A stretch of DNA of 17,951 bases from Salinivirga sp035268865 (GCF_035268865.1 NZ_DATFKB010000207.1:1-17951); one strand, 5' to 3'; positions 1 to 6,824 are shown, counted from the stretch's first letter. A program made the numbers and translations. Notes: generated by a model not told the origin, from the sequence alone.

Positions 1-222
1 AATATAAATATTGTGAAAGAACTCAATAACATTGACGGATTGCCTCAGGAGTTGCACAGCCAGAATGAGCTTTTGTTACAATATTGTGATTTGCGTATTC
101 GCCATAATGAGGTGGTGATAAAAACCATTGCCGAAGATACAGATGCCTACACAGCTAAAATAGAGCAACTGACCAGCGAAATGAACCAGGTAATTGAAGC
201 ACTAACCACACAAAACCAATAG
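1..222 (+). CDS. C-terminal end of an unidentified protein (5' truncated by window edge)
   Basis: The frame is open from base 1 to the TAG at 220-222, so the gene probably begins outside the window; a GTG at 13 would be an internal alternative start. The visible ~73 residues are charged, helical and soluble-looking, with a likely coiled-coil or helical-hairpin character (LLLQYCDLRIRHNEVVIKTI followed by a region rich in Glu, Gln and Thr). No signal peptide, membrane segment or catalytic motif is visible. From memory, this tail resembles the cytoplasmic C-terminus of some Bacteroidota rhomboid-family membrane proteases, but the diagnostic membrane part is not in the window, so this is only a suggestion. 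The stop lies 2 nt before the next ATG, so the two genes are probably co-transcribed. Confidence 0.6.
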   Translation, partial: NINIVKELNNIDGLPQELHSQNELLLQYCDLRIRHNEVVIKTIAEDTDAYTAKIEQLTSEMNQVIEALTTQNQ

Positions 223-224
223 TT

Positions 225-1097
225 ATGCAGCGTGTTTTAATAACTGGTGCTACAGGTAATGTAGGCCTTGGCATGATAAAACACTTAACCCGCTTGCAGC
301 TTCCAGTGCGTATTGTGGCAGGAGTGAGGGATGTGGAAAAAGCCCGGCAGGTTTTTAAAGATTTTCCGGAACTGGAGTTTGTGCGGTTTGATTTTGAACA
401 GCCGGCTACCTTTAAAGAAGCGCTGAATAGTATTGACCGGGTGTTTTTGTTGCGCCCGCCACATATTGCAAAAATTAAAAAATATTTCACTCCTTTATTT
501 GTTGAGATGCAAAATCAGCAGGTAAACCAGGTGCTGTTTCTTTCTGTACAGGGTGCTGAAAAAAGCAAAGTGATACCCCACCACAAAATTGAACAAAGCA
601 TAAAAGCGTTTGGATTCGATTACATTTTTTTGCGGCCCGGCTATTTTATGCAAAATTTAACCACCACGCTGCTTCACGACATTAAGCAAAAGCAACAAAT
701 TGTATTACCCGCCGGGCATGCCAAATTTAACTGGATTGATGTGGAAAACATTGGCGAAGTAGCAGCCATACTGTTGCATCAATTCGGAGATTATAAAAAC
801 AGCGTCTATGAAATTACCGGCTATGAAAATGAAGATTTCCATACTGTAAGCCGCATAATTTCGGATATCACCAATGTGCCGATAACATTTAAAAATGTGA
901 ACCCATTGCGTTTTTACCGTTTTAAGCGCCGCATGGGTATGCCAAAAGGCAAGGTGCTGGTAATGATGATGTTGCATTTCCTGCCCCGGTTTCAGTCCGC
1001 ACCGCATATATCGGACTTTTATGAGCAGCTCACCAATAAAGCGCCAACAAGTTTAAAAACTTTTGTGGCTCGTGAGCGCGTACACTTCACGCCTTAA
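225..1097 (+). CDS. NmrA-like atypical short-chain dehydrogenase / NAD(P)-binding protein
   Basis: This 290-aa protein starts directly with a Rossmann beta-strand and the dinucleotide-binding loop TGATGNVG (residues 7-14), typical of NmrA/HSCARG-type atypical short-chain dehydrogenases. Further family features are an acidic strand end VRFDFEQP (53-60), the LLRPP segment (75-79), LSVQGAEKSKVIPHHKIEQ (106-124), and the LRPGYFMQN segment (136-144) common in NmrA-like quinone or flavin reductases and redox sensors. There is no signal peptide, so it is probably cytoplasmic. Members either reduce small substrates with NAD(P)H or only sense the cofactor; the sequence does not tell which. It begins 2 nt after the preceding stop. 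No terminator is obvious downstream. The family call is firm and the substrate is unknown. Confidence 0.88.
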   Translation: MQRVLITGATGNVGLGMIKHLTRLQLPVRIVAGVRDVEKARQVFKDFPELEFVRFDFEQPATFKEALNSIDRVFLLRPPHIAKIKKYFTPLFVEMQNQQVNQVLFLSVQGAEKSKVIPHHKIEQSIKAFGFDYIFLRPGYFMQNLTTTLLHDIKQKQQIVLPAGHAKFNWIDVENIGEVAAILLHQFGDYKNSVYEITGYENEDFHTVSRIISDITNVPITFKNVNPLRFYRFKRRMGMPKGKVLVMMMLHFLPRFQSAPHISDFYEQLTNKAPTSLKTFVARERVHFTP

Positions 1098-1426
1098 AAT
1101 TTTGTCCGTATGGCAAATTACTTAACCTTTCGGAACTGCATGTAACACCCCGGTGGATTTTTGTTGTAAAAAACAAGAAGCTCTTATACTTTTTGTTGAA
1201 TTTGAATAGAACCTAATCGTTTTATTTACCGACTACAAAAGCAGATATAGCCAATTACGGTATGTTAAAGGCGATATAGTGAAAGCTTCCCAAAAAAGTA
1301 GCGATTGAAAATGAGCATATTCGCAAAGAGTGTTTATGTGGGAATATATCATTGCAGTTAATTTTCCGGGTTAAAATCACAACTATCCGAAACTTTTTAA
1401 TTTTTGGTTTTGCTTTTTTTGCCTGA

Positions 1427-1442
1427 TCCGCCAGTTGGCGGA
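1427..1442. repeat. Perfect short inverted repeat TCCGCCAGTTGGCGGA
   Basis: The seven-base arms TCCGCCA and TGGCGGA surround a GT dinucleotide. It is GC-rich in an AT-rich surrounding and is not followed by a T-run, so it is not a simple terminator. It looks like the core of a short dispersed intergenic palindrome; only a genome-wide search can show whether it is repeated. Confidence 0.6.
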
Positions 1443-1580
1443 AGAAAGTCGAAAAATCAATCCGTTTTTTTCAGGGTTTAGGGCAAATCGGGTTGATTCT
1501 GAGAATTATTTTAAATGTGTCAAAGTAGAACTAATCTGTTAACTATTCAACGGCATACAATCACGAAACAAACAATTGAA

Positions 1581-1617
1581 TTTACCGTAAATAATCGTAA
1601 ATTGAGCCGTTAAACGG
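1581..1617. promoter_or_regulatory. Candidate operator: CGTAAAT direct repeats and small palindromes
   Basis: Two copies of CGTAAAT (1586-1592 and 1596-1602) are spaced 10 bp apart, one helical turn. The first sits in the palindrome TTTACCGTAAA (1581-1591), and a second palindrome CCGTTAAACGG lies at 1607-1617. All end within 20 bp of the ATG at 1634. The arrangement would suit a regulator binding on one face of the helix. No regulator is linked to it. Confidence 0.3.
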
Positions 1618-1633
1618 TATTTTTATGTAACAT

Positions 1634-2023
1634 ATGGAGAGTAAAATTATCAATGATAAAATTGAATTGATCAAAAGAGATGATCAGATTTATGTATATA
1701 AAGCTTTAAACGAATGCACACTCGATATGGAAACGGCCGAGGCAATGACAAAAGCCGGTGATGAGTGGAATGGAGATGCTTTATGTGCAAATTTAGTAGA
1801 TATTCGTGATATGCTTTTTGTCGATTCAAAAGTCAGAAATTATGCCGCCGCTCAATATCGCCCTCATGTGGCAGGTTCTGCTATTTTAACCGGATCGGTG
1901 TTTAATGTGTATTTTGCAAACCTTTTTATGAAGTTTAGCCAGCCAAAAGTCCCAACAAAAGTGTTTAATGACGAAGACGCTGCCATAGCCTGGCTGAAAG
2001 AGCAGATGGCGAAGCGTCGCTGA
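1634..2023 (+). CDS. SpoIIAA/STAS-like small protein
   Basis: This 129-aa soluble protein has no signal peptide. Its layout fits the SpoIIAA-like/STAS fold: an N-terminal beta-hairpin (about 9-30), a helix with METAEAMTKAGDEW (32-45), then the core strand LVDIRDMLFVDSKVR (54-68), a second strand-helix unit containing AILTGSVFNVYFANLFMKF (83-101), and a C-terminal PTKVFNDEDAAIAWLKEQ helix (107-124). The FxxEDAAIAWL ending is characteristic of this Bacteroidota family, found as stand-alone proteins. The Ser65 of VDSK sits near where STAS proteins carry their phosphorylatable serine, but that assignment is uncertain. The gene appears monocistronic between two gene-free stretches. A biochemical role is not known. 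Confidence 0.75.
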   Translation: MESKIINDKIELIKRDDQIYVYKALNECTLDMETAEAMTKAGDEWNGDALCANLVDIRDMLFVDSKVRNYAAAQYRPHVAGSAILTGSVFNVYFANLFMKFSQPKVPTKVFNDEDAAIAWLKEQMAKRR

Positions 2024-2348
2024 TTTACTGCCTGAGGTTGCTACATGTCTCCCGGTTTCAACCGGATATTATCTGTTCTAAGTTCTCTGTTTTCGCTGGT
2101 GCACGGTTGCATTGCGGAGTTTTTTTATGTACAGGTCCATCATGCCCGCTTTTTCACGAGGCAACATGGTAGCCTTCTCCAAAAGTAATACCGCTTATCT
2201 ATCTAAAAAACAGCTGCCATCATTACAAATTTCAGTTAAATGCATCATGATGCAGCTAATTATAATGTTCTGCGTCATTATTTAAAGTAACCGCCGTTCC
2301 ATCACGCGGACGATTCGTTAAATATCACACACTGAAAAATGTATTACT
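2024..2348 (+). other. Gene-free stretch with two inverted-repeat structures
   Basis: About 325 bp with no credible gene. It contains a CCGGTT/AACCGG repeat at 2052-2065 (2-nt spacer, ~30 bp after the preceding stop, no T-tract) and the larger inverted repeat at 2212-2257. No consensus promoter is seen before the peptidase gene. Confidence 0.55.
2212..2257. promoter_or_regulatory. Bulged inverted repeat around a 14-bp palindrome, upstream of the S41 peptidase
   Basis: AGCTGCCATCAT (2212-2223) pairs with ATGATGCAGCT (2247-2257) except for one bulged C. Inside it, TGCATCATGATGCA (2241-2254) is a perfect 14-bp palindrome. It lies ~90 bp before the ATG at 2349, a suitable place for an operator or an RNA hairpin. 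Function unknown. Confidence 0.35.
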
Positions 2349-3767
2349 ATGAAAACAAAGGTTTTATTGATCGCTCTTATGTTGGCCTGCAGCGTGGTTT
2401 CATTTGCGCAGCAGACGTGCAACTGTGAAACTGCCTTGAGTAAATTAATCAGCAAAATTGAGCATGAATACCCTGGTTTTGCCGATAAAACATCTGATTC
2501 CTTGCGTTATGATCATTTTAAAACTATGATAAGTGAAAAGGCGAAAAGCACGAACCAATCAGCATGTTTTGAGCTTTTGAGAGATTATTTGGGTTATTTT
2601 AATGACCGGCATATTTATATCAGCCAGGCTAATCGTTCGCAAAATGACCAGGAAAAGAAGAAATACCATTCCAAAACAGATATTAGTTTAAAAGCATTCA
2701 ATGAACGCATTAATAATACCACCGATAAGCTTGAGGGGATATGGGAAAGTGCGGCCTACAAGGTGGGCATTATAAAAAATAGAGATCATTACGATGCATT
2801 TGTAATTGATGCCGATACTACTTATTGGAAACCTTTTGAAATAAAATTTAAGCTTTTAGAGCAGGGCAAGGTTAAGTATTTTATGCGCGACCACAGCCTC
2901 TTTGAAGAGACCTATAACCTTTACGATGATTGTGTTTTATATTTCAATAATCTTCAAAGTGCATTTGTGAAAATCCAACCTGAACCCAATTTAACAAAAG
3001 CACAAATTCAATTAAAAGTTGATGAAATAGAGGGTTTTTATATAAAAAAGCTTACCGAAAAATCTACCCTGTTAAGCATCTCAAGTTTTATGTACAATAA
3101 TGTTGAACGAATTGAAAAATTAATTGCCAATCATACCAGTTTGTTAGAAAATACTGAGCATTTAATTATTGATGTAAGGAACAACGGCGGAGGAACCGAT
3201 GATGGTTACCGTGAGATTTTACCTTATATCTGTACAAATCCTATACGGATGGTGGGTGCGCAGTTTTTGGCTACCCAAGGCTTAATTGACGGTTTGCAAA
3301 ACTGGATGAATAAACTGCCTGATGAAGAGAAGTATGATGCTGACAGGGCACGCATAAAAAATAAAATTGCTTTGTACAGCAAGCACCTCGGAGAATTTGT
3401 TGGCTCAGGATCAAAGCCGGTTTATATTGATACCATTGCACCCGCAGTTCGTGGGCCATCTCAGGTTATTATTTTAGCTAATAGGGGAACAGCTAGTGCA
3501 GCGGAGAGTTTTATTTACAAAGCAAAACAAAGCAAAAAAGTTAAAGTAATGGGTATCCCAACCGCGGGAGTGCTGGATTATGGTTCGGCACGAAAATTTG
3601 ACTTTGGATGCGATGGTTACAACCTCTCTTTACCTACATTCCGATCGCAGCGATTGCCAGAATATCCGATTGACAATATTGGAATACAGCCCGATCTCTA
3701 TATGGATCAACATGTTAAAGATTGGATTCAGTATGCTCTGAATTATCTCGAAAACAGGAGCAACTAA
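2349..3767 (+). CDS. Exported S41-family (C-terminal-processing/tricorn-like) peptidase
   Basis: This 472-aa protein begins with a Sec signal peptide (MKTK, hydrophobic core to about residue 18, cleavage likely after SFA-20), so it should be periplasmic or outside the cytoplasm. The S41 core is in the C-terminal half: LIIDVRNNGGGTDDGY (272-287), then VIILANRGTASAAESF (373-388), where the second residue after the GT pair, Ser383, matches the nucleophile of C-terminal-processing proteases. The middle (125-240) is a divergent beta-rich region with no clear PDZ signature. At the place where Ctp/Tsp proteases carry the catalytic lysine (about 25 residues after the serine, normally FGK), this protein has TAGVLDYG (405-412) with Val408. 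It may therefore act as a Ser/His tricorn-type enzyme or be impaired. It sits alone, with gene-free DNA on both sides. Confidence 0.87.
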   Translation: MKTKVLLIALMLACSVVSFAQQTCNCETALSKLISKIEHEYPGFADKTSDSLRYDHFKTMISEKAKSTNQSACFELLRDYLGYFNDRHIYISQANRSQNDQEKKKYHSKTDISLKAFNERINNTTDKLEGIWESAAYKVGIIKNRDHYDAFVIDADTTYWKPFEIKFKLLEQGKVKYFMRDHSLFEETYNLYDDCVLYFNNLQSAFVKIQPEPNLTKAQIQLKVDEIEGFYIKKLTEKSTLLSISSFMYNNVERIEKLIANHTSLLENTEHLIIDVRNNGGGTDDGYREILPYICTNPIRMVGAQFLATQGLIDGLQNWMNKLPDEEKYDADRARIKNKIALYSKHLGEFVGSGSKPVYIDTIAPAVRGPSQVIILANRGTASAAESFIYKAKQSKKVKVMGIPTAGVLDYGSARKFDFGCDGYNLSLPTFRSQRLPEYPIDNIGIQPDLYMDQHVKDWIQYALNYLENRSN

Positions 3768-4346
3768 TATTGGTTATCCATATGCGGTTATGAAAATGTA
3801 GGCATGTGGTTTAATGCAGGGTATTTTAATTCCATTTTTTAGGCAAAAAGCAGGCTGCCAAATAATTTTTGTGAGCGCCGGTGGATCGCGATTAGCTTTG
3901 CTGAGAGCTCCCTGCGGTTGATCGCATCCCAGACTTTTTGATAAAAAAATCGGAGCTATAGGTTGCGCTGCAGTGTTTCTTAACCAGTCACCGTATGTTT
4001 TTCTGTTACAAAAGAATAGGAGGCCCCAATAATCTTTGTTATATTTGAATGATAGCAAGAATCATTTTATTAAACGTATAGTAAAAACAGAAATTACAGG
4101 AGTTAACAGTTGTAAAATAAGCATTCCATCGGGAAGCTTTGAAGGGTCGGTAGAAAAGTTTAACTTAGGAGTGTTGTTGTAAAGGTTGCTTGAAACGGAG
4201 TGGAACGCAAATTATAGAACGACCGTTACCTTTTTGAGAAAGGTTATCTTACCTTTGACTTTTTAATAAAATGGAGTGCATTTTGTACTCATTAAGCGTG
4301 AATTTCAAAATTTAAATCGAAATCACGTTCTTAAACGAAAAAGATA
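3768..4346 (+). other. Gene-free stretch; long leader of the ywbE-helicase operon
   Basis: About 579 bp with no convincing protein gene. The first half (roughly 3870-3960) is visibly richer in G and C than the rest and contains repeated GATCGC and the palindromic AGCT pair; a 94-codon open frame on the - strand across it lacks any recognisable motif. The second half is AT-rich and carries ACCTTT/AAAGGT repeats and a weak promoter match before the ATG at 4347. Confidence 0.5.
4254..4285 (+). promoter_or_regulatory. Weak candidate Bacteroidota promoter for the ywbE operon
   Basis: TTTG (4254-4257) is followed after 20 nt by GCATTTTG (4278-4285). It keeps the TTTG half of the TAnnTTTG -7 element but not its TA. 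Spacing is right for the Bacteroidota primary sigma factor and would leave a leader of ~55 nt. The direct repeat TTACCTTT (4226-4233 and 4249-4256) and AAAGGT (4239-4244) overlap the -33 region and could form an operator. Confidence 0.3.
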
Positions 4347-4550
4347 ATGCAGGGACAAAACAGAGCGAATATTAAAGCAGGCCTGGAGGTGGGTGTTGTC
4401 ACAAAGGAAGATCAGCGTTCGGGGGAAATTACAAACGGAATCGTAAAACAAATTTTAACCAATAGCGCCCATCATCCCCATGGCATAAAAGTCCGGTTAA
4501 CTTCAGGGAAGGTTGGCAGGGTGAAAGCGATTTATAAGGCACAGGAATAA
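4347..4550 (+). CDS. ywbE: YwbE family protein (DUF2196)
   Basis: This 67-aa basic protein matches the small YwbE family along its full length: GQNRANIKAGLEV at the start, then VTKEDQRSGEITNG, the hallmark NSAHHPHGIKVRL (39-51) and SGKVGRVKAIY near the end. The family is a small single-domain beta-rich protein present in Firmicutes and Bacteroidota; no biochemical function is established. The strongly basic surface and the conserved Gly/Val pattern suggest an SH3- or KOW-like nucleic-acid-binding fold, which is inference. It begins the operon; the helicase ATG follows 31 nt after its stop. That link hints at a role in RNA handling. Confidence 0.88.
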   Translation: MQGQNRANIKAGLEVGVVTKEDQRSGEITNGIVKQILTNSAHHPHGIKVRLTSGKVGRVKAIYKAQE

Positions 4551-4581
4551 AAAGGTTAACCAATCATTAGCAACCATAAAG

Positions 4582-5826
4582 ATGAAGTTTGAAAGATATA
4601 GCTTTTCAGAAAAGATAAAAGAAAATATCACAAAGCTGGGCTACAAACGCCCAACAGATATTCAGTATAAATCCATTCCTCCAATTCTGAGGGGAGAGGA
4701 TGTGCTGGCAGTGGCCCAGACCGGAACCGGTAAAACCGTGGCATTTGCCCTGCCGGTGATACAGATGTTATCTGCCCGCCGCAAGAAACGCGAAAAGCAT
4801 GCTGTACATTGTGTGGTGATGGTGCCTACCCATGAGCTTGCCGAACAGATAAGCGGCGTGTTTAAGAAACTGGCTGCAGGAACATCTGTGAAGATTCAGG
4901 GTATTTATGGCGGTATTGAACAGGATCCGCAAATCAAAAATCTGAATCAGGGTGTAGATGTGGTTGTGGCCACACCCGGCCGCCTATTTGACCTGGAGAG
5001 TCAGGGACATTTGTCACTCAGGGACATTGAAATACTTGTGCTCGATGAGGCCGACCACATGCTGGAGCTGGGCTTTAAGCACGATATGAATCAGCTCATT
5101 AAAAAGCTCCCAGCCAGAAGGCAGGTGCTGTTTTTTTCGGCTACCATTAACAAGCAGGTAAAAGATGCCGCATATTCGTTGGTTCATAAAGCTGTACGTA
5201 TACAAATTTCACCCAACGACCCGGTTTCAGGCAACATAAACCATTCAGTGGCATTTATTGAGATGGACGATAAAAGGTTTTTCCTGGAACGAATCATCCG
5301 GGAGCATCCCGATAGCAAGATGCTGGTTTTCGTGCGCACAAAGGTCAGGGCAGAGCGGGTTATGAAAGCCCTCGAACGGGTCTCGCTGCGTAGTGAAACC
5401 ATTCATGGCGATAAAGATCAAAATCAGCGCAATACGGTAATGAAACGCTTTGCATCAGGCCAAAATAAGGTGCTTATCGCGACGGATGTAAGCGCCCGTG
5501 GAATTGATATTCCCGATGTGGATATTGTAATTAATTATGATATACCTGAAGAGACCGAAAATTATGTGCATCGGGTGGGACGTACAGGCCGCGGACAAAA
5601 GAAAGGTGAGGCCATTGCTTTTTGCAGTACAGAAGAAAAAGAGCGGCTGGCAGCCATAGAAGGTTTCCTCAATAAAAAAATTGCAATGCTCGACATTAAG
5701 AAGAATGACTATAAGGAGACCATGAAAATGTCGGGCCATATGGAAACCGATTGGAAGTCTCTGATAGACGAAGCCGATGAACAGTCCAATAAGAAGGGAC
5801 GAAAAAAGAAGAAATCGCGAAAATAG
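4582..5826 (+). CDS. DEAD-box ATP-dependent RNA helicase
   Basis: This 414-aa protein carries the full set of DEAD-box motifs in order: Q motif GYKRPTDIQ (20-28), Walker A AQTGTGKT (45-52), Ia PTHELAEQ (82-89), GG (110-111), Ib TPGR (131-134), Walker B DEAD (155-158), SAT (186-188), IV region MLVFVRTK (247-254), V TDVSARGID (301-309) and VI HRVGRTGR (330-337). It ends after a short extension in a lysine/arginine-rich tail (NKKGRKKKKSRK, 403-414), a common RNA-binding addition. It is closest in build to the short RhlE/CshA-type helicases that unwind structured mRNA or pre-ribosomal RNA, often at low temperature. It is cytoplasmic. Its position between YwbE and RNase H suggests a joint transcription unit for RNA metabolism. 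The gene symbol is withheld because RhlE, CshA and DeaD paralogues cannot be separated here. Confidence 0.96.
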   Translation: MKFERYSFSEKIKENITKLGYKRPTDIQYKSIPPILRGEDVLAVAQTGTGKTVAFALPVIQMLSARRKKREKHAVHCVVMVPTHELAEQISGVFKKLAAGTSVKIQGIYGGIEQDPQIKNLNQGVDVVVATPGRLFDLESQGHLSLRDIEILVLDEADHMLELGFKHDMNQLIKKLPARRQVLFFSATINKQVKDAAYSLVHKAVRIQISPNDPVSGNINHSVAFIEMDDKRFFLERIIREHPDSKMLVFVRTKVRAERVMKALERVSLRSETIHGDKDQNQRNTVMKRFASGQNKVLIATDVSARGIDIPDVDIVINYDIPEETENYVHRVGRTGRGQKKGEAIAFCSTEEKERLAAIEGFLNKKIAMLDIKKNDYKETMKMSGHMETDWKSLIDEADEQSNKKGRKKKKSRK

Positions 5827-6298
5827 ACGCAATTTGAACACCGACCGGATAGAAATTTATACAGATGGAAGCTGTCATACACAGAAAAGAATAGGTGCAT
5901 GGGCTGCGCTTATCCTTATCGGGGGCAAAAAAGAGGTGCTGACCGGCGTAGCATACGATACTACACATAACCGGATGGAGCTGCGCTCGGTAATAAAATC
6001 CATTGAATATGCAGGCACCCAACAGCCTGGCGCAACCTTGCGTATTTTTACTGATAGTCAGTATGTGTGCGCACTGCCTGCCCGCTTGCCGCGTCTTAAG
6101 CAGAACTCATTTCTAACCAAAAAAAACAACGAAATACAAAACGCCGATTTGTTGAAACGTTTTGATCAACTTATCGAAAAGCACGATATTGAATGGATAA
6201 AAGTAAAAGCTCACCAAAGAGACAATTCGGAGCAGACTACCCACAATCGTTTTGTAGATAAACTTTCACGTAAGCTTGTTAGAGAAAATCTGGGTTAA
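5777..6298 (+). CDS. Ribonuclease H family protein (type I)
   Basis: The four catalytic carboxylates of RNase HI are visible: D30 in IYTDGS, E68 in HNRMEL, D93 in FTDSQYV and D161 in HNRFVDKL. KVKAHQRDN (142-150) supplies the usual His loop. It lacks the GNPGPGG loop after the first Asp that most RNase HI proteins have (here SCHTQKRIGAW), as in a shorter Bacteroidota subgroup. The enzyme should cut RNA in RNA-DNA hybrids. Start choice is uncertain: ATG 5777 is the only ATG before the catalytic core but overlaps the helicase gene by 50 nt and gives a very basic 19-residue leader. TTG 5834, 7 nt after the helicase stop, would give a 154-aa protein starting LNTDRIEIYTDGS. Both starts imply co-translation with the helicase. 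Confidence 0.9.
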   Translation: MNSPIRRDEKRRNRENRRNLNTDRIEIYTDGSCHTQKRIGAWAALILIGGKKEVLTGVAYDTTHNRMELRSVIKSIEYAGTQQPGATLRIFTDSQYVCALPARLPRLKQNSFLTKKNNEIQNADLLKRFDQLIEKHDIEWIKVKAHQRDNSEQTTHNRFVDKLSRKLVRENLG

Positions 6299-6303
6299 AA
6301 AGA

Positions 6304-6423
6304 TTAAAGAAAATAAATAGTTTGCTGGCACGCAGACGTCATGTTGAGGTGTTTCTTAACCGCTTTCCAGTTGCGTACCAAATAACCTGCAATCTCAGAA
6401 ATGGACCAGCCATTTCTTTTCAT
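6304..6423 (-). pseudogene. Helix-turn-helix fragment resembling an IS21-type transposase (IstA) N-terminus
   Basis: On the - strand, ATG at 6423 opens a 39-codon frame (stop TAA at 6304-6306) that includes GWSISEIAGYL followed by a short gap and KAVKKHLNM. This matches the pattern GxSIxEIAxxLGxxxxTVKKYL found at the N-terminus of IS21-type IstA and similar transposases, with a shortened turn between the helices. The rest of the transposase and an IstB partner are absent, so it is a remnant. A good ribosome-binding-like AGGAGG with its own ATG lies just upstream (6451-6464) but is out of frame. The HTH character is fairly convincing; the exact transposase family is inference from memory of the pattern. 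Confidence 0.45.
6397..6420 (+). terminator. Possible terminator after the helicase-RNase H operon
   Basis: AGAAATGG (6397-6404) and CCATTTCT (6410-6417) form an 8-bp perfect stem with a 5-nt loop, running into TTTT at 6417-6420. It is ~100 nt after the RNase H stop. It is AT-rich with a short T-tract, and it overlaps the - strand transposase remnant, so the pairing may be accidental. Confidence 0.35.
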
Positions 6424-6448
6424 ATGTTTATTTTTAATTCTCAATGGT

Positions 6449-6551
6449 CATATGGAACCTCCTATTACCTGTTTTACAGTTTTTTAACTGTAATACTCCA
6501 AATAAACATGTTCGTGTGTGTTTAAATGGTTAAACATGGAGGTTTCATATG
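6449..6551. repeat. 103-bp segment with 14-bp terminal inverted repeats and internal hairpins
   Basis: CATATGGAACCTCC (6449-6462) is mirrored by GGAGGTTTCATATG (6538-6551), 13 of 14 positions. Two perfect internal hairpins lie inside: TTACAGTT/AACTGTAA (6474-6481, 6486-6493, TTTT loop) and TGTTTAA/TTAAACA (6519-6525, 6530-6536). CATATGTTTAT occurs in direct orientation at 6421-6431 and 6546-6556. It may be a structured end of the decayed insertion element or a small non-autonomous element. Confidence 0.45.
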
Positions 6552-6824
6552 TTTATAATTTTGATTTCAGTTGCAATATGGAGCTCGCCATGATGGATCA
6601 AATTTCCGTCACACAAGGTTTTTAGTTTTATTATAATCACACGGGTGTACTTCGACGTGCTCAGCATTAATGTGTCAAAATTTTTGTCATGGCTCGGTTC
6701 ATTTGGTGTTTTGGGTGGTACATAATCAACTTGTTGTAAAATTCATTCATAATTCAAGTTTTTCAAAATCAAACATAAGAATTAGTTTGAGTTAGAGTTT
6801 GGGTATTGAGAAATATTGCATAAT

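Larger units (their letters stand above)
1098..1633 (+). other. Gene-free stretch with one short perfect hairpin
   Basis: About 536 bp without a credible reading frame on either strand. The only clear structure is the hairpin at 1427-1442. The right end (1581-1617) has short repeats listed separately. I see no tRNA, no consensus TTTG/TAnnTTTG promoter and no strong terminator. Confidence 0.6.

Noticed and set aside
2052..2065. CCGGTT-TC-AACCGG as a terminator of the STAS-like gene
   Set aside because: The 2-nt loop is too small to form as drawn and no T-run follows.
3774..4058. 94-codon open frame on the - strand
   Set aside because: No family motif, no ribosome-binding site, unusual composition (many Pro, Cys, Trp and Ile without domain structure), and it ends by running into the S41 gene's immediate 3' flank. 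More likely chance or a repeat.
5455..6022. Several long antisense frames opposite the helicase and RNase H genes
   Set aside because: They mirror the strongly coding + strand genes, which carry complete catalytic motif sets; the antisense products show none.
6322..6525. 67-codon open frame on the + strand after RNase H
   Set aside because: Its product has no recognisable features and it lies opposite the HTH remnant; the - strand reading is the one with a family pattern.
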